This document shows, in pieces, positions 1-8,938 of a DNA stretch of 64,000 bases. The stretch lies in assembly GCF_020833685.1 (NCBI RefSeq), contig NZ_JACKZY010000004.1, forward strand, positions 124,001 to 188,000, in the 5' to 3' direction. Source of the stretch: Nitratireductor sp. B36 (GTDB taxonomy: Bacteria > Pseudomonadota > Alphaproteobacteria > Rhizobiales > Rhizobiaceae). The stretch's first letter is position 1. Each line of letters begins with the position of its first letter. Below the pieces are notes generated by a model. The model worked only from the letters and a program-made list of their open reading frames with translations, was not told the origin of the DNA and ran no database searches. Position numbers and translations under genes: made by a program.

Positions 1-684
1 CCGGATCAGATGGCAAAGAAGATCGCCGGCTACAAGGCCGAGGGCTACACCAAGTTCCAGCTCAAGGTCGGCGGCAATGCGGATGACGACATCGCCCGCA
101 TCCGCGCCTGCCGCGAAATCCTCGACGACACGGACATTCTCGTGGCCGACGCCAACACCGGCTGGACGCGGCACGAGGCAGCACGTGTGGTCGATGCGGT
201 GGCCGATCTCGATGTCTATATCGAGCAGCCATGCGCCACCTATGACGAGTGCCTGTCGATCCGCCGCCGCACGGCAAAGCCTTTCGTCATGGATGAAAAC
301 ATCACCGGTCTGGATATGCTCGTACGCGGCCTGGCCGACGACGCATTCGACGTCATCAACCTGAAAATCTCCAAGGTCGGTGGCCTTTCGAAGGCGCGCA
401 CCATGCGCAATGTGTGCGTGGCACACGGCATCCCCATGACCATCGAAGACACATGGGGCGGCGACATCGTCACCGCCGCGATTGCCCATCTGGCGCAGTC
501 GACCCCGTCCGATTTCGTCTTCTCGGCAACGGATTTCAATTCCTACGGCACAAAAGCCATCGCCGCCAACGCGCCGAAGCGCGTCAATGGCGGCATGAAA
601 GCGCCGTCCGGGCCGGGCCTCGGTATCGAGCCTGATTTCGAAGCGCTCGGCGCGCCAGTCCTGTCGTTTGACAAAGGCGCTTGA
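1..684 (+). CDS. Enolase-superfamily dehydratase, probably cis-3-hydroxy-L-proline dehydratase (5' end cut off)
   Basis: The reading frame is open from the first base, so the start and N-terminal capping domain lie upstream; about 227 C-terminal residues are visible. The barrel carries the mandelate-racemase/muconate-lactonizing signature: the lysine motif FQLKVGG, metal ligands in [14 protein letters not shown] and VMDENITG, and a second catalytic lysine in NLKISKVGG. Family members abstract the alpha proton of a carboxylate substrate with Mg2+. The proline racemase-family gene starts 3 bases downstream, a pairing known from hydroxyproline catabolism, so cis-3-hydroxy-L-proline dehydratase is the likely role. 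Another member of the subgroup, such as a hydroxyproline-betaine epimerase, cannot be excluded. Confidence 0.75.
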   Translation, partial: PDQMAKKIAGYKAEGYTKFQLKVGGNADDDIARIRACREILDDTDILVADANTGWTRHEAARVVDAVADLDVYIEQPCATYDECLSIRRRTAKPFVMDENITGLDMLVRGLADDAFDVINLKISKVGGLSKARTMRNVCVAHGIPMTIEDTWGGDIVTAAIAHLAQSTPSDFVFSATDFNSYGTKAIAANAPKRVNGGMKAPSGPGLGIEPDFEALGAPVLSFDKGA

Positions 685-687
685 GCC

Positions 688-1716
688 ATGCGCTCCAGCC
701 GGGTCATCCACATCGTCTCCTGCCATGCCGAGGGCGAGGTGGGCGACGTCATTGTCGGCGGGGTGCTCCCACCGCCCGGGGATACGCTGTGGGAGCAGCG
801 CAGTTTCATCGCCCGAGATCAAAACCTGCGCAATTTTGTGCTCAATGAGCCGCGCGGCGGCGTCTTCCGCCATGTCAATCTTCTCGTCCCGCCAAAGAAT
901 CCGGCAGCCGATATGGGCTTCATCATCATGGAGCCGGAAGACACGCCGCCCATGTCTGGCTCCAATTCCATCTGCGTCGCCACCGTGCTGCTCGACACGG
1001 GCATCGTGCCCATGACCGAGCCCGAGACGAAGCTCGTTCTGGAAGCGCCGGGCGGTCTCGTTCAGGTGGTTGCCGAATGCCGCAACGGCAAGGCAGAGCG
1101 CATTCGTGTCACCAATGTGCCCTCCTTCGCTGACCGTCTGGACGCGCCTCTGGAGGTCGCGGGTCTCGGCACGCTCACGGTCGATACCGCCTATGGCGGC
1201 GACAGTTTCGTCATCGCCGATGCTGCCGCACTCGGCTTCTCCGTCACGCCGGATGAAGCCCGCGATCTGGCCGAAACCGGCGCGAAGATCACAAGGGCTG
1301 CCAATGAGCAGCTTGGCTTCACCCATCCCGACAACCCGGAATGGGATCACATTTCCTTCTGCCAGCTCGCCCTGCCGGTCGAGGAAACCGCGGATGGTCT
1401 TGTCGGGCGCAACACGGTCGTCATTCGCCCGGCCAAGCTCGACCGGTCGCCGACCGGCACCGGATGCTCCGCCCGTATGGCCGTGCTCTATGCGCAGGGG
1501 CGCATGAAGGTGGGAGATCGGTTCACAGGCGTGTCTGTGCTCGGTTCTCGTTTTGAGTGCAGCATCGTGAGCGAAACATTCGCAGGAGATAAGCTGGCTA
1601 TCATACCTGAGATCGCCGGACGAGGGTGGGTCACGGGGACCCACCAACTGATGCTCGACCCGTCCGATCCATGGCCGCACGGATACCGGGTTTCAGACAC
1701 TTGGGCAGACAATTAA
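688..1716 (+). CDS. Proline racemase-family protein with both catalytic cysteines replaced
   Basis: 342 residues, the usual length of the proline racemase / 4-hydroxyproline epimerase / trans-3-hydroxyproline dehydratase family. The family fold is recognisable from [17 protein letters not shown] and [16 protein letters not shown]. In classical racemases these segments read MCGHxSI and DRSPCGTGT, each giving one catalytic cysteine. Here the first position is Ser and the second is Thr, with a Cys three residues later, so ordinary two-thiol racemisation is unlikely. A dehydratase or a variant epimerase acting on a hydroxyproline is the better guess. It is co-transcribed with the preceding dehydratase (3-base gap). 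Family assignment is firm; substrate is inference. Confidence 0.8.
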   Translation: MRSSRVIHIVSCHAEGEVGDVIVGGVLPPPGDTLWEQRSFIARDQNLRNFVLNEPRGGVFRHVNLLVPPKNPAADMGFIIMEPEDTPPMSGSNSICVATVLLDTGIVPMTEPETKLVLEAPGGLVQVVAECRNGKAERIRVTNVPSFADRLDAPLEVAGLGTLTVDTAYGGDSFVIADAAALGFSVTPDEARDLAETGAKITRAANEQLGFTHPDNPEWDHISFCQLALPVEETADGLVGRNTVVIRPAKLDRSPTGTGCSARMAVLYAQGRMKVGDRFTGVSVLGSRFECSIVSETFAGDKLAIIPEIAGRGWVTGTHQLMLDPSDPWPHGYRVSDTWADN

Positions 1717-1836
1717 AGTTTTAGGAAAAATTTACCCTGTTGCTCAAACATGGCCGAAGTGCCTCATTTCTCGGAACAAATCCTCATCTGGCGGTTTAAC
1801 TCCATAAGTGCGATTTGAAACGATTGAGCAAGGACA

Positions 1837-2040
1837 ATGACGCGACACGAAAAACGACAGGAGCGCCAGAGCGACGCAAATCGCGCTGACACTGCGCGCA
1901 GTGTCAGACAGCGTCTTGGCCACCCTGAAAACACGCGGTTTCTGAACAGGATGCCGCATTTCTCGCTGGACACCGACATGCCCGAAGAGTTTCACGACCT
2001 TCTCGGCAAGCTCGATGAAGCCGAGCGACGCGCCGGCTGA
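1837..2040 (+). CDS. Small hypothetical protein with a NepR-like C-terminus
   Basis: 67 residues, very rich in charged residues (Arg, Glu, Asp). The C-terminal part, MPEEFHDLLGKLDEAE, resembles the P-x-x-F/L-x-D-L-L-x-x-L-x-x-x-E pattern of NepR-type anti-sigma factors of the alphaproteobacterial general stress response. The N-terminal half does not match clearly, and no ecfG or phyR gene is adjacent. It stands alone between the racemase-family gene and rpsU, and is followed by a strong bidirectional terminator, which supports it as a real transcription unit. Function is open. Confidence 0.5.
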   Translation: MTRHEKRQERQSDANRADTARSVRQRLGHPENTRFLNRMPHFSLDTDMPEEFHDLLGKLDEAERRAG

Positions 2041-2066
2041 TCCATTTCAGACCGAAACGGTGAATC

Positions 2067-2105
2067 AAAACAGGGACGGGGCCTGAGCCGCACCGTCCCT
2101 GTTTT
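2067..2105. terminator. Bidirectional rho-independent terminator
   Basis: A perfect 13-base inverted repeat (AAAACAGGGACGG at 2067-2079 against its complement at 2093-2105) encloses a 13-base loop. The arms end in A/T runs, so on either strand the hairpin is followed by T residues. It separates the convergent ends of the small gene at 1837-2040 and rpsU. Confidence 0.85.
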
Positions 2106-2144
2106 CAAATCCGATAAAATCAGGCGATGCCTGATCGTCAGCCC

Positions 2145-2372
2145 TCAGGCTGCGCGGCGCTTCTTCGGCAGAAGGCCTTCGCGCTGGGCCTGTTTGCGGG
2201 CCAGTTTGCGTGCGCGGCGGACAGCTTCGGCACGCTGGCGTGCGCGCTTTTCCGACGGCTTTTCATAAGAACGGCGGGATTTCATCTCCCGGAAAACACC
2301 CTCGCGCTGCATCTTCTTCTTGAGCACTTTAAGGGCCTGATCGACATTGTTGTCGCGAACGATAACCTGCAA
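2145..2372 (-). CDS. rpsU: 30S ribosomal protein S21
   Basis: 75 residues beginning [20 protein letters not shown] after the initiator, the family's conserved N-terminus, and ending in the basic tail typical of S21 from Rhizobiales. The start is taken as TTG at 2372, because homology begins there and AAGGAAG lies just upstream; the ATG further 5' would add about 34 residues of non-S21 sequence. S21 sits on the 30S platform near the anti-Shine-Dalgarno region and takes part in initiation. The 296-base leader region between this gene and 2669 holds no gene, only a short inverted repeat (CATAAC/GTTATG, 2545-2560). Confidence 0.92.
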   Translation of the reverse strand: MQVIVRDNNVDQALKVLKKKMQREGVFREMKSRRSYEKPSEKRARQRAEAVRRARKLARKQAQREGLLPKKRRAA

Positions 2373-2668
2373 TGGACTTCCTTCTTCAGTTGGCGTTTCA
2401 GTGGTTGAGCGTGGCCAATGCGCTGAAAAGCGCGAAGAACAGCTCTCGATCAATCTTATTCTACATCGGTGCAAGGGCCTGGCATCAGCCGGCGCAAAGA
2501 TGCAAAGGCGCCCAGGCGAAGGGGCGACTCAAGATGGGGCGCACCATAACAGAAGTTATGCGGAATGCACCCCTTGGCAGAGATATAGGTCAGAAATGGG
2601 AGATTTCGAGATGAAATGACGCAGAATGCCGCGCAAATCCCGTGAATTCTTTGGATTTCCTTGGAAAA

Positions 2669-3190
2669 TCACGCGGAAATACGCCTCCACGCATAGGAAC
2701 CGGGCGCGGCCGCTGCCTTCGCCGCAGGTTGATAGTAGAGCGGAATGCCGGCTTCTTTCCCGGCCTCCAGTTGGCTGATCGTGAAGGCATTGACGATCTC
2801 GAGTGTGGAAAACCCGACCCGGAACATGTGTGCGACCTGATCTATCAATACGTCGCCTGTTGCCCGGATTTCCCCACGATACGCGTGGCGGCTGCGCAAG
2901 AGTTCCGCCTTGGAATAACTGCGCCCGTCGTTGAAAGCAGGAAAGGCCAGCGCCACAAGCGGGAGGTGCTCGAGATGCGGCAACAGTAGATCCAGTGGTT
3001 CGCCCGGCTGCAGCTCCACACCAATCCGGCCCGCGGCTTCCTCGCGCGCCTCTTCCTCAAGTTCGAGGTAAGCAGCCAGCGGCACGATAAAATGCTGGCC
3101 GTCGCCCGGCACCGCGGCCTCTCCACGCCTCTCCCAGATGTTCTTGCGAAATGCCCTGCCGTCCCAGAGCTTCGGATGCGGTTCATTCAT
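2669..3190 (-). CDS. DUF934 family protein of the sulfite-reduction operon
   Basis: 173 residues, starting at the ATG at 3190 (MNEPHPKLWDG). It matches the DUF934 family, found throughout alpha- and betaproteobacteria next to cysH/cysI. Visible family features are the WERR segment, the LDLLLPHLEHLPLVALAFPAF core and FNDGRSYS, followed by a region ending near HMFRVGFSTLE. The biochemical role is not established; the constant linkage to sulfite reductase suggests a helper role in assimilatory sulfate reduction. It is the last gene of the minus-strand operon, 10 bases after cysH. Confidence 0.82.
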   Translation of the reverse strand: MNEPHPKLWDGRAFRKNIWERRGEAAVPGDGQHFIVPLAAYLELEEEAREEAAGRIGVELQPGEPLDLLLPHLEHLPLVALAFPAFNDGRSYSKAELLRSRHAYRGEIRATGDVLIDQVAHMFRVGFSTLEIVNAFTISQLEAGKEAGIPLYYQPAAKAAAAPGSYAWRRISA

Positions 3191-3200
3191 GAAGCTGTTC

Positions 3201-3965
3201 CTAACGCGATGGAGAGAGCGCGGCCTCGAGGCCGGGCAGGTGAATACCGCATTCGATCTTGGCTTGCCCCGCCCAGCGCCCCGCACGCGGGTCTTCTCCC
3301 GGGCTGACCGGGCTGGTGCATGGAAAGCAGCCGATGGAAAGATAGCCGAAAGCCACCAGCGGGTTCTGGCGCAGCTCATTCTGGCGCATGTAGTTGGCCT
3401 GATCCTCAGTGGTCCACCGCGCCAGGGGGTTTACACGAATCCGGGGTCCCACCGCCTCGAACACGGGCATCTGGGCGCGGGTCGCAGCCTGAGCGCGCTT
3501 CCGGCCGGTAAACCATGCGCGATAAGGCTCGACCGCACGTGCCATCGGCTCCACCTTGCGGATGTCGCAGCAGAGATCCGTGTCGCGTTGGTGAAGGGTC
3601 CCATCCGGGTCCTGCTCGGCGAGCGCCTTGGCGCGCGGAGCGACGATCTTGAGATTGGTCAGCCCGAGGTCGGCGACCAGCTGATCACGATAGTCCAGCG
3701 TTTCACCGAAATGCTGGCCCGTGTCCAGAAACGCCACCGGAATCCCCGGATCGACTTTCGCGATCAGATGCAGCAAGGCGGCCGAATCCGCCCCGAAGGA
3801 AGACGTCGCTCCGATGCCGCCCGCATCCCGAAACAGATCGATCGCGACGGCGATGATTTCTTCGGCGGGAAGATAGCCATACCTATCGTTCAGCGCGATA
3901 GCGAGTTCGGTCGCATCGCCACTGGCGGCGAAATCGCGATCAAGCTGCCTTGGCTTCGTGGCCAT
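3201..3965 (-). CDS. cysH: Adenylyl-/phosphoadenylyl-sulfate reductase
   Basis: 254 residues from the ATG at 3965 (MATKPRQLDRD). It reduces activated sulfate (APS or PAPS) to sulfite with thioredoxin. Visible are the substrate loop FGADSAALLHL, FLDTGQHF, two cysteine pairs (DLCCDIRKVEP and GCFPCTSP) that mark the [4Fe-4S] type preferring APS, and the C-terminal catalytic motif IECGIH. The start overlaps the end of cysI by 26 bases, indicating translational coupling. The [4Fe-4S] cysteines argue for APS rather than PAPS as substrate. Confidence 0.93.
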   Translation of the reverse strand: MATKPRQLDRDFAASGDATELAIALNDRYGYLPAEEIIAVAIDLFRDAGGIGATSSFGADSAALLHLIAKVDPGIPVAFLDTGQHFGETLDYRDQLVADLGLTNLKIVAPRAKALAEQDPDGTLHQRDTDLCCDIRKVEPMARAVEPYRAWFTGRKRAQAATRAQMPVFEAVGPRIRVNPLARWTTEDQANYMRQNELRQNPLVAFGYLSIGCFPCTSPVSPGEDPRAGRWAGQAKIECGIHLPGLEAALSPSR

Positions 3966-5610
3966 AAAGGGCCTCCTTGAATGGTGCGGGGCCAAGCCTG
4001 CGATAGGCGTCGAGGAAACTCTCATTGCTGTTTTCGCGTCGTGCGAGATAGGTGTCGACAATGGTCTCCACCGCGTCGGTGATCTCGTCGGGCGCAAAGC
4101 CACGCCCGATGATCTCGCCGATGGTCGAGCCCTCACGCGCCGAACCGCCAAGGGTTACCTGGTAGAGCTCCGTGCCCTTCTTCTCGACACCGAGAATGCC
4201 GATATGGCCGACATGGTGATGCCCGCAGGCATTGATGCAGCCGGAGATCTTGATCTGCAGATCCCCGATTTCGTCCTGCCGGGCCTGAGAGGCAAAGCGC
4301 TCAGAAATTTCCTGCGCCACAGGGATGGAGCGGGCATTGGCCAGCGCGCAATAATCGAGCCCGGGGCAGGCGATGATGTCGGTGATCAGCCCGGCATTGG
4401 AGGTTGCCAGCCCGATCTCGACAAGTGCGGCATGAAGCGCAGGAAGATCGGCCCGCGCCACATGCGGCAGGATCAGATTCTGCTCATGGCTCACGCGGAT
4501 TTCGTCATTGCCATACTGCTCTGCAAGGTCGGCAATCGCGTCCATCTGTACGTCAGTCGCATCGCCCGGCACCTCGCCGATACCCTTCAGCGAAACGGTC
4601 ACGGAAGCATAGTCGGGGTTGCGATGCGTGTGCGCGTTGCGGCGCAGCCAGTCGGCAAAACCGGGGTTGGCCTTGACCGCTTTGCTCACCACCGCGTCGC
4701 CTTCCGGGCGTGCTTTCAGCTTTGGCGGTGCGAAATAGGCTTCTATGGCGCGAATATCGGCCTCGGGCAGCTTCAGCTCGCTTTCGCGGAGCTCGTCGAA
4801 CTCCTTCTCCACCTGCGCCTTCAGCTCTTCCGTGCCGGTCTCGTGCACGAGGATCTTGATCCGGGCCTTGTATTTGTTGTCGCGCCGTCCGTTCAGATTG
4901 TAGACGCGCAGGATCGCCGTCACATAGGTGAGCAGGTCGCGCTCCGGCAGGAAATCGCGGATTTTCTTGGCGACCATGGGTGTGCGGCCAAGACCGCCGC
5001 CGACAAACACGGCAAAGCCGAGCTCGCCTCTGTCATTCTTCTTCAGATGCAGGCCGATATCGTGCACTTCGATAGCCGCACGGTCACGTGCCGCGCCCGT
5101 CACGGCAATCTTGAACTTGCGCGGCAGGTAGGAGAATTCCGGATGCAGCGATGACCATTGCCGCAGGATTTCGGCATAGGGGCGGGGGTCCGCCACTTCA
5201 TCGGCCGCCGCACCGGCAAAATGGTCTGCTGTCACATTGCGTATGCAGTTTCCGGAGGTCTGGATGGCGTGCATCTCCACCTCGGCGAGCTCTTCCAGAA
5301 TGCGTGGAATGTCGACCAGCTTCGGCCAGTGAAACTGCAGGTTCTGACGCGTGGTGAAGTGGCCATAGCCCTTGTCATAGGTGCGCGCGATATGCGCCAG
5401 CTTGCGCATCTGGCGCGGCGAGAGGGAGCCATAGGGAATGGCGATCCGCAGCATATAGGCGTGCAGCTGCAGATAAACGCCATTCATCAGCCGGAGCGGC
5501 TTGAACTGGTCTTCCGTCAGCTCACCCGACAGGCGGCGCTTCACCTGGTCGGTGAACTCCGCAACGCGGGCTTTCACGAAGGCTTGGTCGAATTCGTCGT
5601 AACGATACAT
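3940..5610 (-). CDS. cysI: Nitrite/sulfite reductase, siroheme hemoprotein
   Basis: 556 residues from the ATG at 5610 (MYRYDEFDQAF). It carries out the six-electron reduction of sulfite to sulfide. Two ferredoxin-like half domains and the coupled siroheme/[4Fe-4S] ligand set are visible: CPGLDYC and CINACGHHHVG, that is C-x5-C and C-x3-C. Substrate-contact basics are in TTRQNLQFHW and the N-C-I-R-N segment. It lies between the siroheme-synthesis genes and cysH, so sulfite rather than nitrite is the expected substrate. The downstream end overlaps cysH. Confidence 0.93.
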   Translation of the reverse strand: MYRYDEFDQAFVKARVAEFTDQVKRRLSGELTEDQFKPLRLMNGVYLQLHAYMLRIAIPYGSLSPRQMRKLAHIARTYDKGYGHFTTRQNLQFHWPKLVDIPRILEELAEVEMHAIQTSGNCIRNVTADHFAGAAADEVADPRPYAEILRQWSSLHPEFSYLPRKFKIAVTGAARDRAAIEVHDIGLHLKKNDRGELGFAVFVGGGLGRTPMVAKKIRDFLPERDLLTYVTAILRVYNLNGRRDNKYKARIKILVHETGTEELKAQVEKEFDELRESELKLPEADIRAIEAYFAPPKLKARPEGDAVVSKAVKANPGFADWLRRNAHTHRNPDYASVTVSLKGIGEVPGDATDVQMDAIADLAEQYGNDEIRVSHEQNLILPHVARADLPALHAALVEIGLATSNAGLITDIIACPGLDYCALANARSIPVAQEISERFASQARQDEIGDLQIKISGCINACGHHHVGHIGILGVEKKGTELYQVTLGGSAREGSTIGEIIGRGFAPDEITDAVETIVDTYLARRENSNESFLDAYRRLGPAPFKEALYGHEAKAA

Positions 5611-5626
5611 GAAACGTGACCTGGCT

Positions 5627-5935
5627 TTAGGCGGCGCTGAGCGCAGCATTGCGCGCTTGCTTGCCGATCTCTGGATGAATGGAAGGCCCGCCGGCGCGGA
5701 TGCGCTCGCGCAGGCGTTTGGGGAGGATGCGGCCCTCGACGATCTCCACGTCGACCAGCGTGACGTCGATCACGATGTTGGCGGCAAGAGCGAGGTTCCC
5801 GGCAGCGGCAATGCGCGCCTCATCCTCGGGATCCCTGGCCACATGGGCGGCATCGATCGTGTCGACCCAGCGGTCGCCGGCTCCCAGCCACACGGTTTCA
5901 CCATCGGTCAGGCGATTAGCGGCTACAATCTTCAT
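5627..5935 (-). CDS. DUF2849 domain protein
   Basis: 102 residues from the ATG at 5935. DUF2849 is a small family found almost only between cysG and cysI in Alphaproteobacteria. Conserved features seen here are AANRLTDGETVWL and a short hydrophobic core (NIVIDVTLVDVEI). The start overlaps the cysG stop as TGATG, so it should be translated with cysG. Function is unknown; the context suggests a part in siroheme delivery or sulfite reductase assembly, which is inference only. Confidence 0.85.
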   Translation of the reverse strand: MKIVAANRLTDGETVWLGAGDRWVDTIDAAHVARDPEDEARIAAAGNLALAANIVIDVTLVDVEIVEGRILPKRLRERIRAGGPSIHPEIGKQARNAALSAA

Positions 5936-7362
5936 CACGCGCGCTCCAGCTGGTGCTTGTGGGATGCGAGCGCTTCCGAGCGCTCGAAATTCGCGCCGGC
6001 CACTGCATCGCCGATCAGCGTCATCACGGGGCCGGTCAGTTCGTTGCGGTCTGCAAGCGAGGGCAGGTCGTGAAGCGTTCCGTGCAGGAGCCGCCTGTCG
6101 TTGCGACTGGCGTTCTCGATCACGGCCACGGCGGTGTCCGGCGAAAGTCCTGCCTCGACGAGACGGCCCGCCACATCGGCAGCCACCGAGCGCCCCATAT
6201 AGACGGCGATGGTCGCGCCGGAGACGGCGAGGCTCGCCCAGTCGGGCAGGGTGCGGCCCTTCAGGTCATGGCCGGTGGTGAACACGATGGAGGAGGCAAT
6301 GCCGCGCAGCGTCAGCGGCAGCTCGAAATCGGCAGCGGCGGCGAAGGCGGCGGTCACGCCCGGCACAACTTCATAGGAGACAGCCGCTTCACGGAGTGCC
6401 GCCATTTCCTCACCCGCGCGCCCGAAGATCAGCGGATCGCCGGATTTCAGCCGTACAACGCGCTTGCCCGCGCGTCCCAGCGCCACGAGCAGATCGTTGA
6501 TCTCCTCCTGGCTCTTGGAGTGGCAGCCCTTGCGCTTGCCTACGGAGATGCGCTCTGCATCGCGTCGGCCCATCGCCACCACGGCCTCCGGCACCAGCGC
6601 GTCATAGACAATGACATCCGCCTCCATCAGAAGGCGCTGTGCGCGCAGTGTCAGAAGGTCTTCCGCGCCGGGACCGGCGCCCACCAGCGCGATGTGGCCC
6701 GGAATGTCTTCACCAGCCGCCAGAAGGCTGGAGGCGCTGCGGCGGGCAGCGGCCACGTCTCCCCGCTCGACCGCGCGGGCTGTGTCGCCGGTGAAGAAGG
6801 CTTTCCAGAACCGGCGACGCGCTAGGCCGCGGGGCACCAGCCGGTCGACGGCGTCGCGGTATTGTGTGCCAAGTTGGGCGAGTACGCCAAGCGATGGGGA
6901 CAGCATCTGGTCGACGCGCGCCCGCACCATTTGCGCCAGCACCGGTCCGGCCCCCTCGGTCCCGATGGCCACCGCGAGCGGAGCCCGGTTCACAAGGGCC
7001 GGTGTATAGAAATCGCAAAGCTCGGGCCGGTCCACTGCGTTGACGGGGATGGAGCGAGCCCGCGCATCCGCGACAATGACGCGATCCTGCGCCTCGTCGT
7101 CGGTTGCGGCGAAAACAAGCGCTGCGTTTTCGATGTAGCGCGGAGCATAGGGCGCGCGGATCAGATGGGCTCCATTTTCCGCCGCCCATGCGGCGAGCGC
7201 TTTCTCGGGCGCGTCTGCAACCAGCGTGAGCGCCGCTTTCGACTGGCCCAGCAACCGCGCCTTCGCAAGCGCCTCATCCCCATTGCCGACAATGACGACA
7301 GCACGGTTCTCTACCCGCAGGAACACGGGGAAAGCGGCAAGCTTTTGGGTCTTAGTCGTCAT
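5935..7362 (-). CDS. cysG: Siroheme synthase (uroporphyrinogen-III methyltransferase / precorrin-2 dehydrogenase / ferrochelatase)
   Basis: 475 residues from the ATG at 7362 (MTTKTQKLAAFP). The N-terminal ~200 residues form the NAD-dependent precorrin-2 dehydrogenase/ferrochelatase module (VFLRVENRAVVIVGNG dinucleotide fold). The C-terminal ~250 residues are the SAM-dependent methyltransferase (LVGAGPGAEDLLTL, RLKSGDPLIFGRAGEE, VVPGVTAA). It makes the siroheme cofactor used by the sulfite reductase two genes downstream. It is the first gene of the five-gene minus-strand operon; the 226-base gap upstream to the divergent host-attachment gene must hold the promoter, but I see no operator I can name. 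Confidence 0.95.
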   Translation of the reverse strand: MTTKTQKLAAFPVFLRVENRAVVIVGNGDEALAKARLLGQSKAALTLVADAPEKALAAWAAENGAHLIRAPYAPRYIENAALVFAATDDEAQDRVIVADARARSIPVNAVDRPELCDFYTPALVNRAPLAVAIGTEGAGPVLAQMVRARVDQMLSPSLGVLAQLGTQYRDAVDRLVPRGLARRRFWKAFFTGDTARAVERGDVAAARRSASSLLAAGEDIPGHIALVGAGPGAEDLLTLRAQRLLMEADVIVYDALVPEAVVAMGRRDAERISVGKRKGCHSKSQEEINDLLVALGRAGKRVVRLKSGDPLIFGRAGEEMAALREAAVSYEVVPGVTAAFAAAADFELPLTLRGIASSIVFTTGHDLKGRTLPDWASLAVSGATIAVYMGRSVAADVAGRLVEAGLSPDTAVAVIENASRNDRRLLHGTLHDLPSLADRNELTGPVMTLIGDAVAGANFERSEALASHKHQLERA

Positions 7363-7588
7363 GGTTTGCGAGCCTTCTCGAACGATGCCCGCAATAATGG
7401 CGGTTTGCAGCGTCGCCTGAGAAGAAACACACTCGCTGCCGCATGAATGTGACAAGATTGCTTTTTCACCGCACCGCTTCGCGGCAGCAAATCCTTCCCC
7501 GAGCATATGAGGATCCCCATATCCGGTGTGTGGAACGGGAAGCGAGAGGCTGCGTTTCCTCAGGACCGTAGAAGCAATGGAGATTGAT

Positions 7589-8035
7589 ATGGCTGAGTTC
7601 CGGCTCGTACACGATGCTTGGGTTGTCGTCGCCGATGGCGAAAAGGCGCTGTTTCTTCGCAATGAGGGCGACGCGACTTATCCCAATCTTCAGGTGGTGC
7701 GAACGATCCATGAAGAAAATCCGCCAAGCCGTGAGCAGGGCACCGACAAGCCGGGACGCTTCAACGACGGCCATGGGGTTCACCGCAGCGCAGTGGACGA
7801 AACCGACTGGCACCGTATCGAGAAGGAGCGTTTTGCCGCCGACGTCGCCGAGCGGCTATACAAGCTCGCGCACAAGGGCAAGTTCAGCAAGCTGGTGCTC
7901 GTCGCCCCGCCGCTGGTGCTGGGCGAGTTGCGCAAGGAGATGCACAAGGAAGTGGAAGACAAGGTGATCGGCGAGGTCGCCAAGACGCTGACCAATCACA
8001 CGGTCGGCGATATAGAAAAGGTGCTGATGCAGTAG
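7589..8035 (+). CDS. Host attachment family protein
   Basis: 148 residues. The start is placed at the second ATG (7589), because GGAG stands 6 bases before it; the ATG at 7577 has no ribosome site. The sequence matches the family called 'protein required for attachment to host cells' from Agrobacterium: WVVVADGEKALFLRN near the N-terminus, an acidic middle, and LVLVAPPLVLGELR followed by a helical C-terminus ending HTVGDIEKVL. No signal peptide or membrane segment is seen, so it is probably cytoplasmic despite the name. It is transcribed divergently from cysG. Confidence 0.85.
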   Translation: MAEFRLVHDAWVVVADGEKALFLRNEGDATYPNLQVVRTIHEENPPSREQGTDKPGRFNDGHGVHRSAVDETDWHRIEKERFAADVAERLYKLAHKGKFSKLVLVAPPLVLGELRKEMHKEVEDKVIGEVAKTLTNHTVGDIEKVLMQ

Positions 8036-8119
8036 ATGAGGTGGGTTGGGCGGCGCCAACAAACGCGCCGCCGAAGCGCCATTGAGGGGCACCACCAAAA
8101 TCGATCACGCTCAAAGGTA

Positions 8120-8863
8120 TTAAACGTGCTGGCCGCCGTTGATGTGAATTTCCGAGCCAGACACATAGGACGACTGATCCGAGCAAAGGAAATAGATCGT
8201 CTCAGCCACTTCCGACGTCTGCCCAAGCCGGCGTAGCGGGATGGTCTCGACGATCTTTTCCGTTCCGGGGGAGAGTATGGAGGTTTCGATCTCGCCCGGT
8301 GCGATGGCGTTGACGCGAATGCCATGCGGACCGAAATCGGCTGCCATCTCCCGCGTGAGCGCCACGAGCGCTGCCTTGGAGGTCGCATAGGCGGTTCCGG
8401 CGAAAGGGTGCACGCGGCTGCCGACAATGGAAGTGACGTTCACAACAGAGCCCTTCGCGTTGCCCAACTCCTTGAAGAGCCCGCGCGCAAGCATGATCGG
8501 TGCGAAGAAATTCACCTGAAACACATCGCGCCACATATGCATCGGCGTTTCGATGGAGTTCATCCTTTTGCCGCCTTCGAGCTTGGGCGAAATGGCGGCG
8601 TTGTTGACCAGCGCGTCCAGCCGTCCGCCATTCGCTTCCAGCCGGTGGCGAATTTCGGCGATGGCAATGCCGACGTCTTCCTGGTCGGAAAGATCGACTT
8701 TGATATGATCTTCCGGCCCGGCAGGCCACGGGCAATCCTCCGCAAAGGCCTGTCTTGAGCAGGTGATCACCCGCCAGCCTTCCCGAGAAAAACGCTTCAC
8801 CGTCGCGTGGCCAATACCTCGGCTCGCACCTGTCAAAACCAGTGTCTTGCGTTCGTCGGCCAT
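8120..8863 (-). CDS. Short-chain dehydrogenase/reductase
   Basis: 247 residues, a classical SDR. The NAD(P) site TGASRGIG, the NNAA motif at about residue 87 and the catalytic Ser (NVTSIVGS), Tyr and Lys (YATSK) are all present. The C-terminal INGGQHV matches the family's cofactor-closing end. Substrate cannot be told from sequence. It is a single gene between two units of different direction or function, with 75 bases to the PBP gene upstream of it in transcription. Confidence 0.88.
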   Translation of the reverse strand: MADERKTLVLTGASRGIGHATVKRFSREGWRVITCSRQAFAEDCPWPAGPEDHIKVDLSDQEDVGIAIAEIRHRLEANGGRLDALVNNAAISPKLEGGKRMNSIETPMHMWRDVFQVNFFAPIMLARGLFKELGNAKGSVVNVTSIVGSRVHPFAGTAYATSKAALVALTREMAADFGPHGIRVNAIAPGEIETSILSPGTEKIVETIPLRRLGQTSEVAETIYFLCSDQSSYVSGSEIHINGGQHV

Positions 8864-8938
8864 GCCCTGCTCCCTGTTCCGCTCCTATGTAAGCGAGAGT
8901 GGAGGCGAATGCGATAGGCAAAAGCGGACTGGCTGGCT

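Noticed and set aside
7363..7588. Riboswitch or named operator upstream of cysG
   Set aside because: The leader has short imperfect repeats only; nothing matches a cobalamin, SAM or other riboswitch core that I can recognise.
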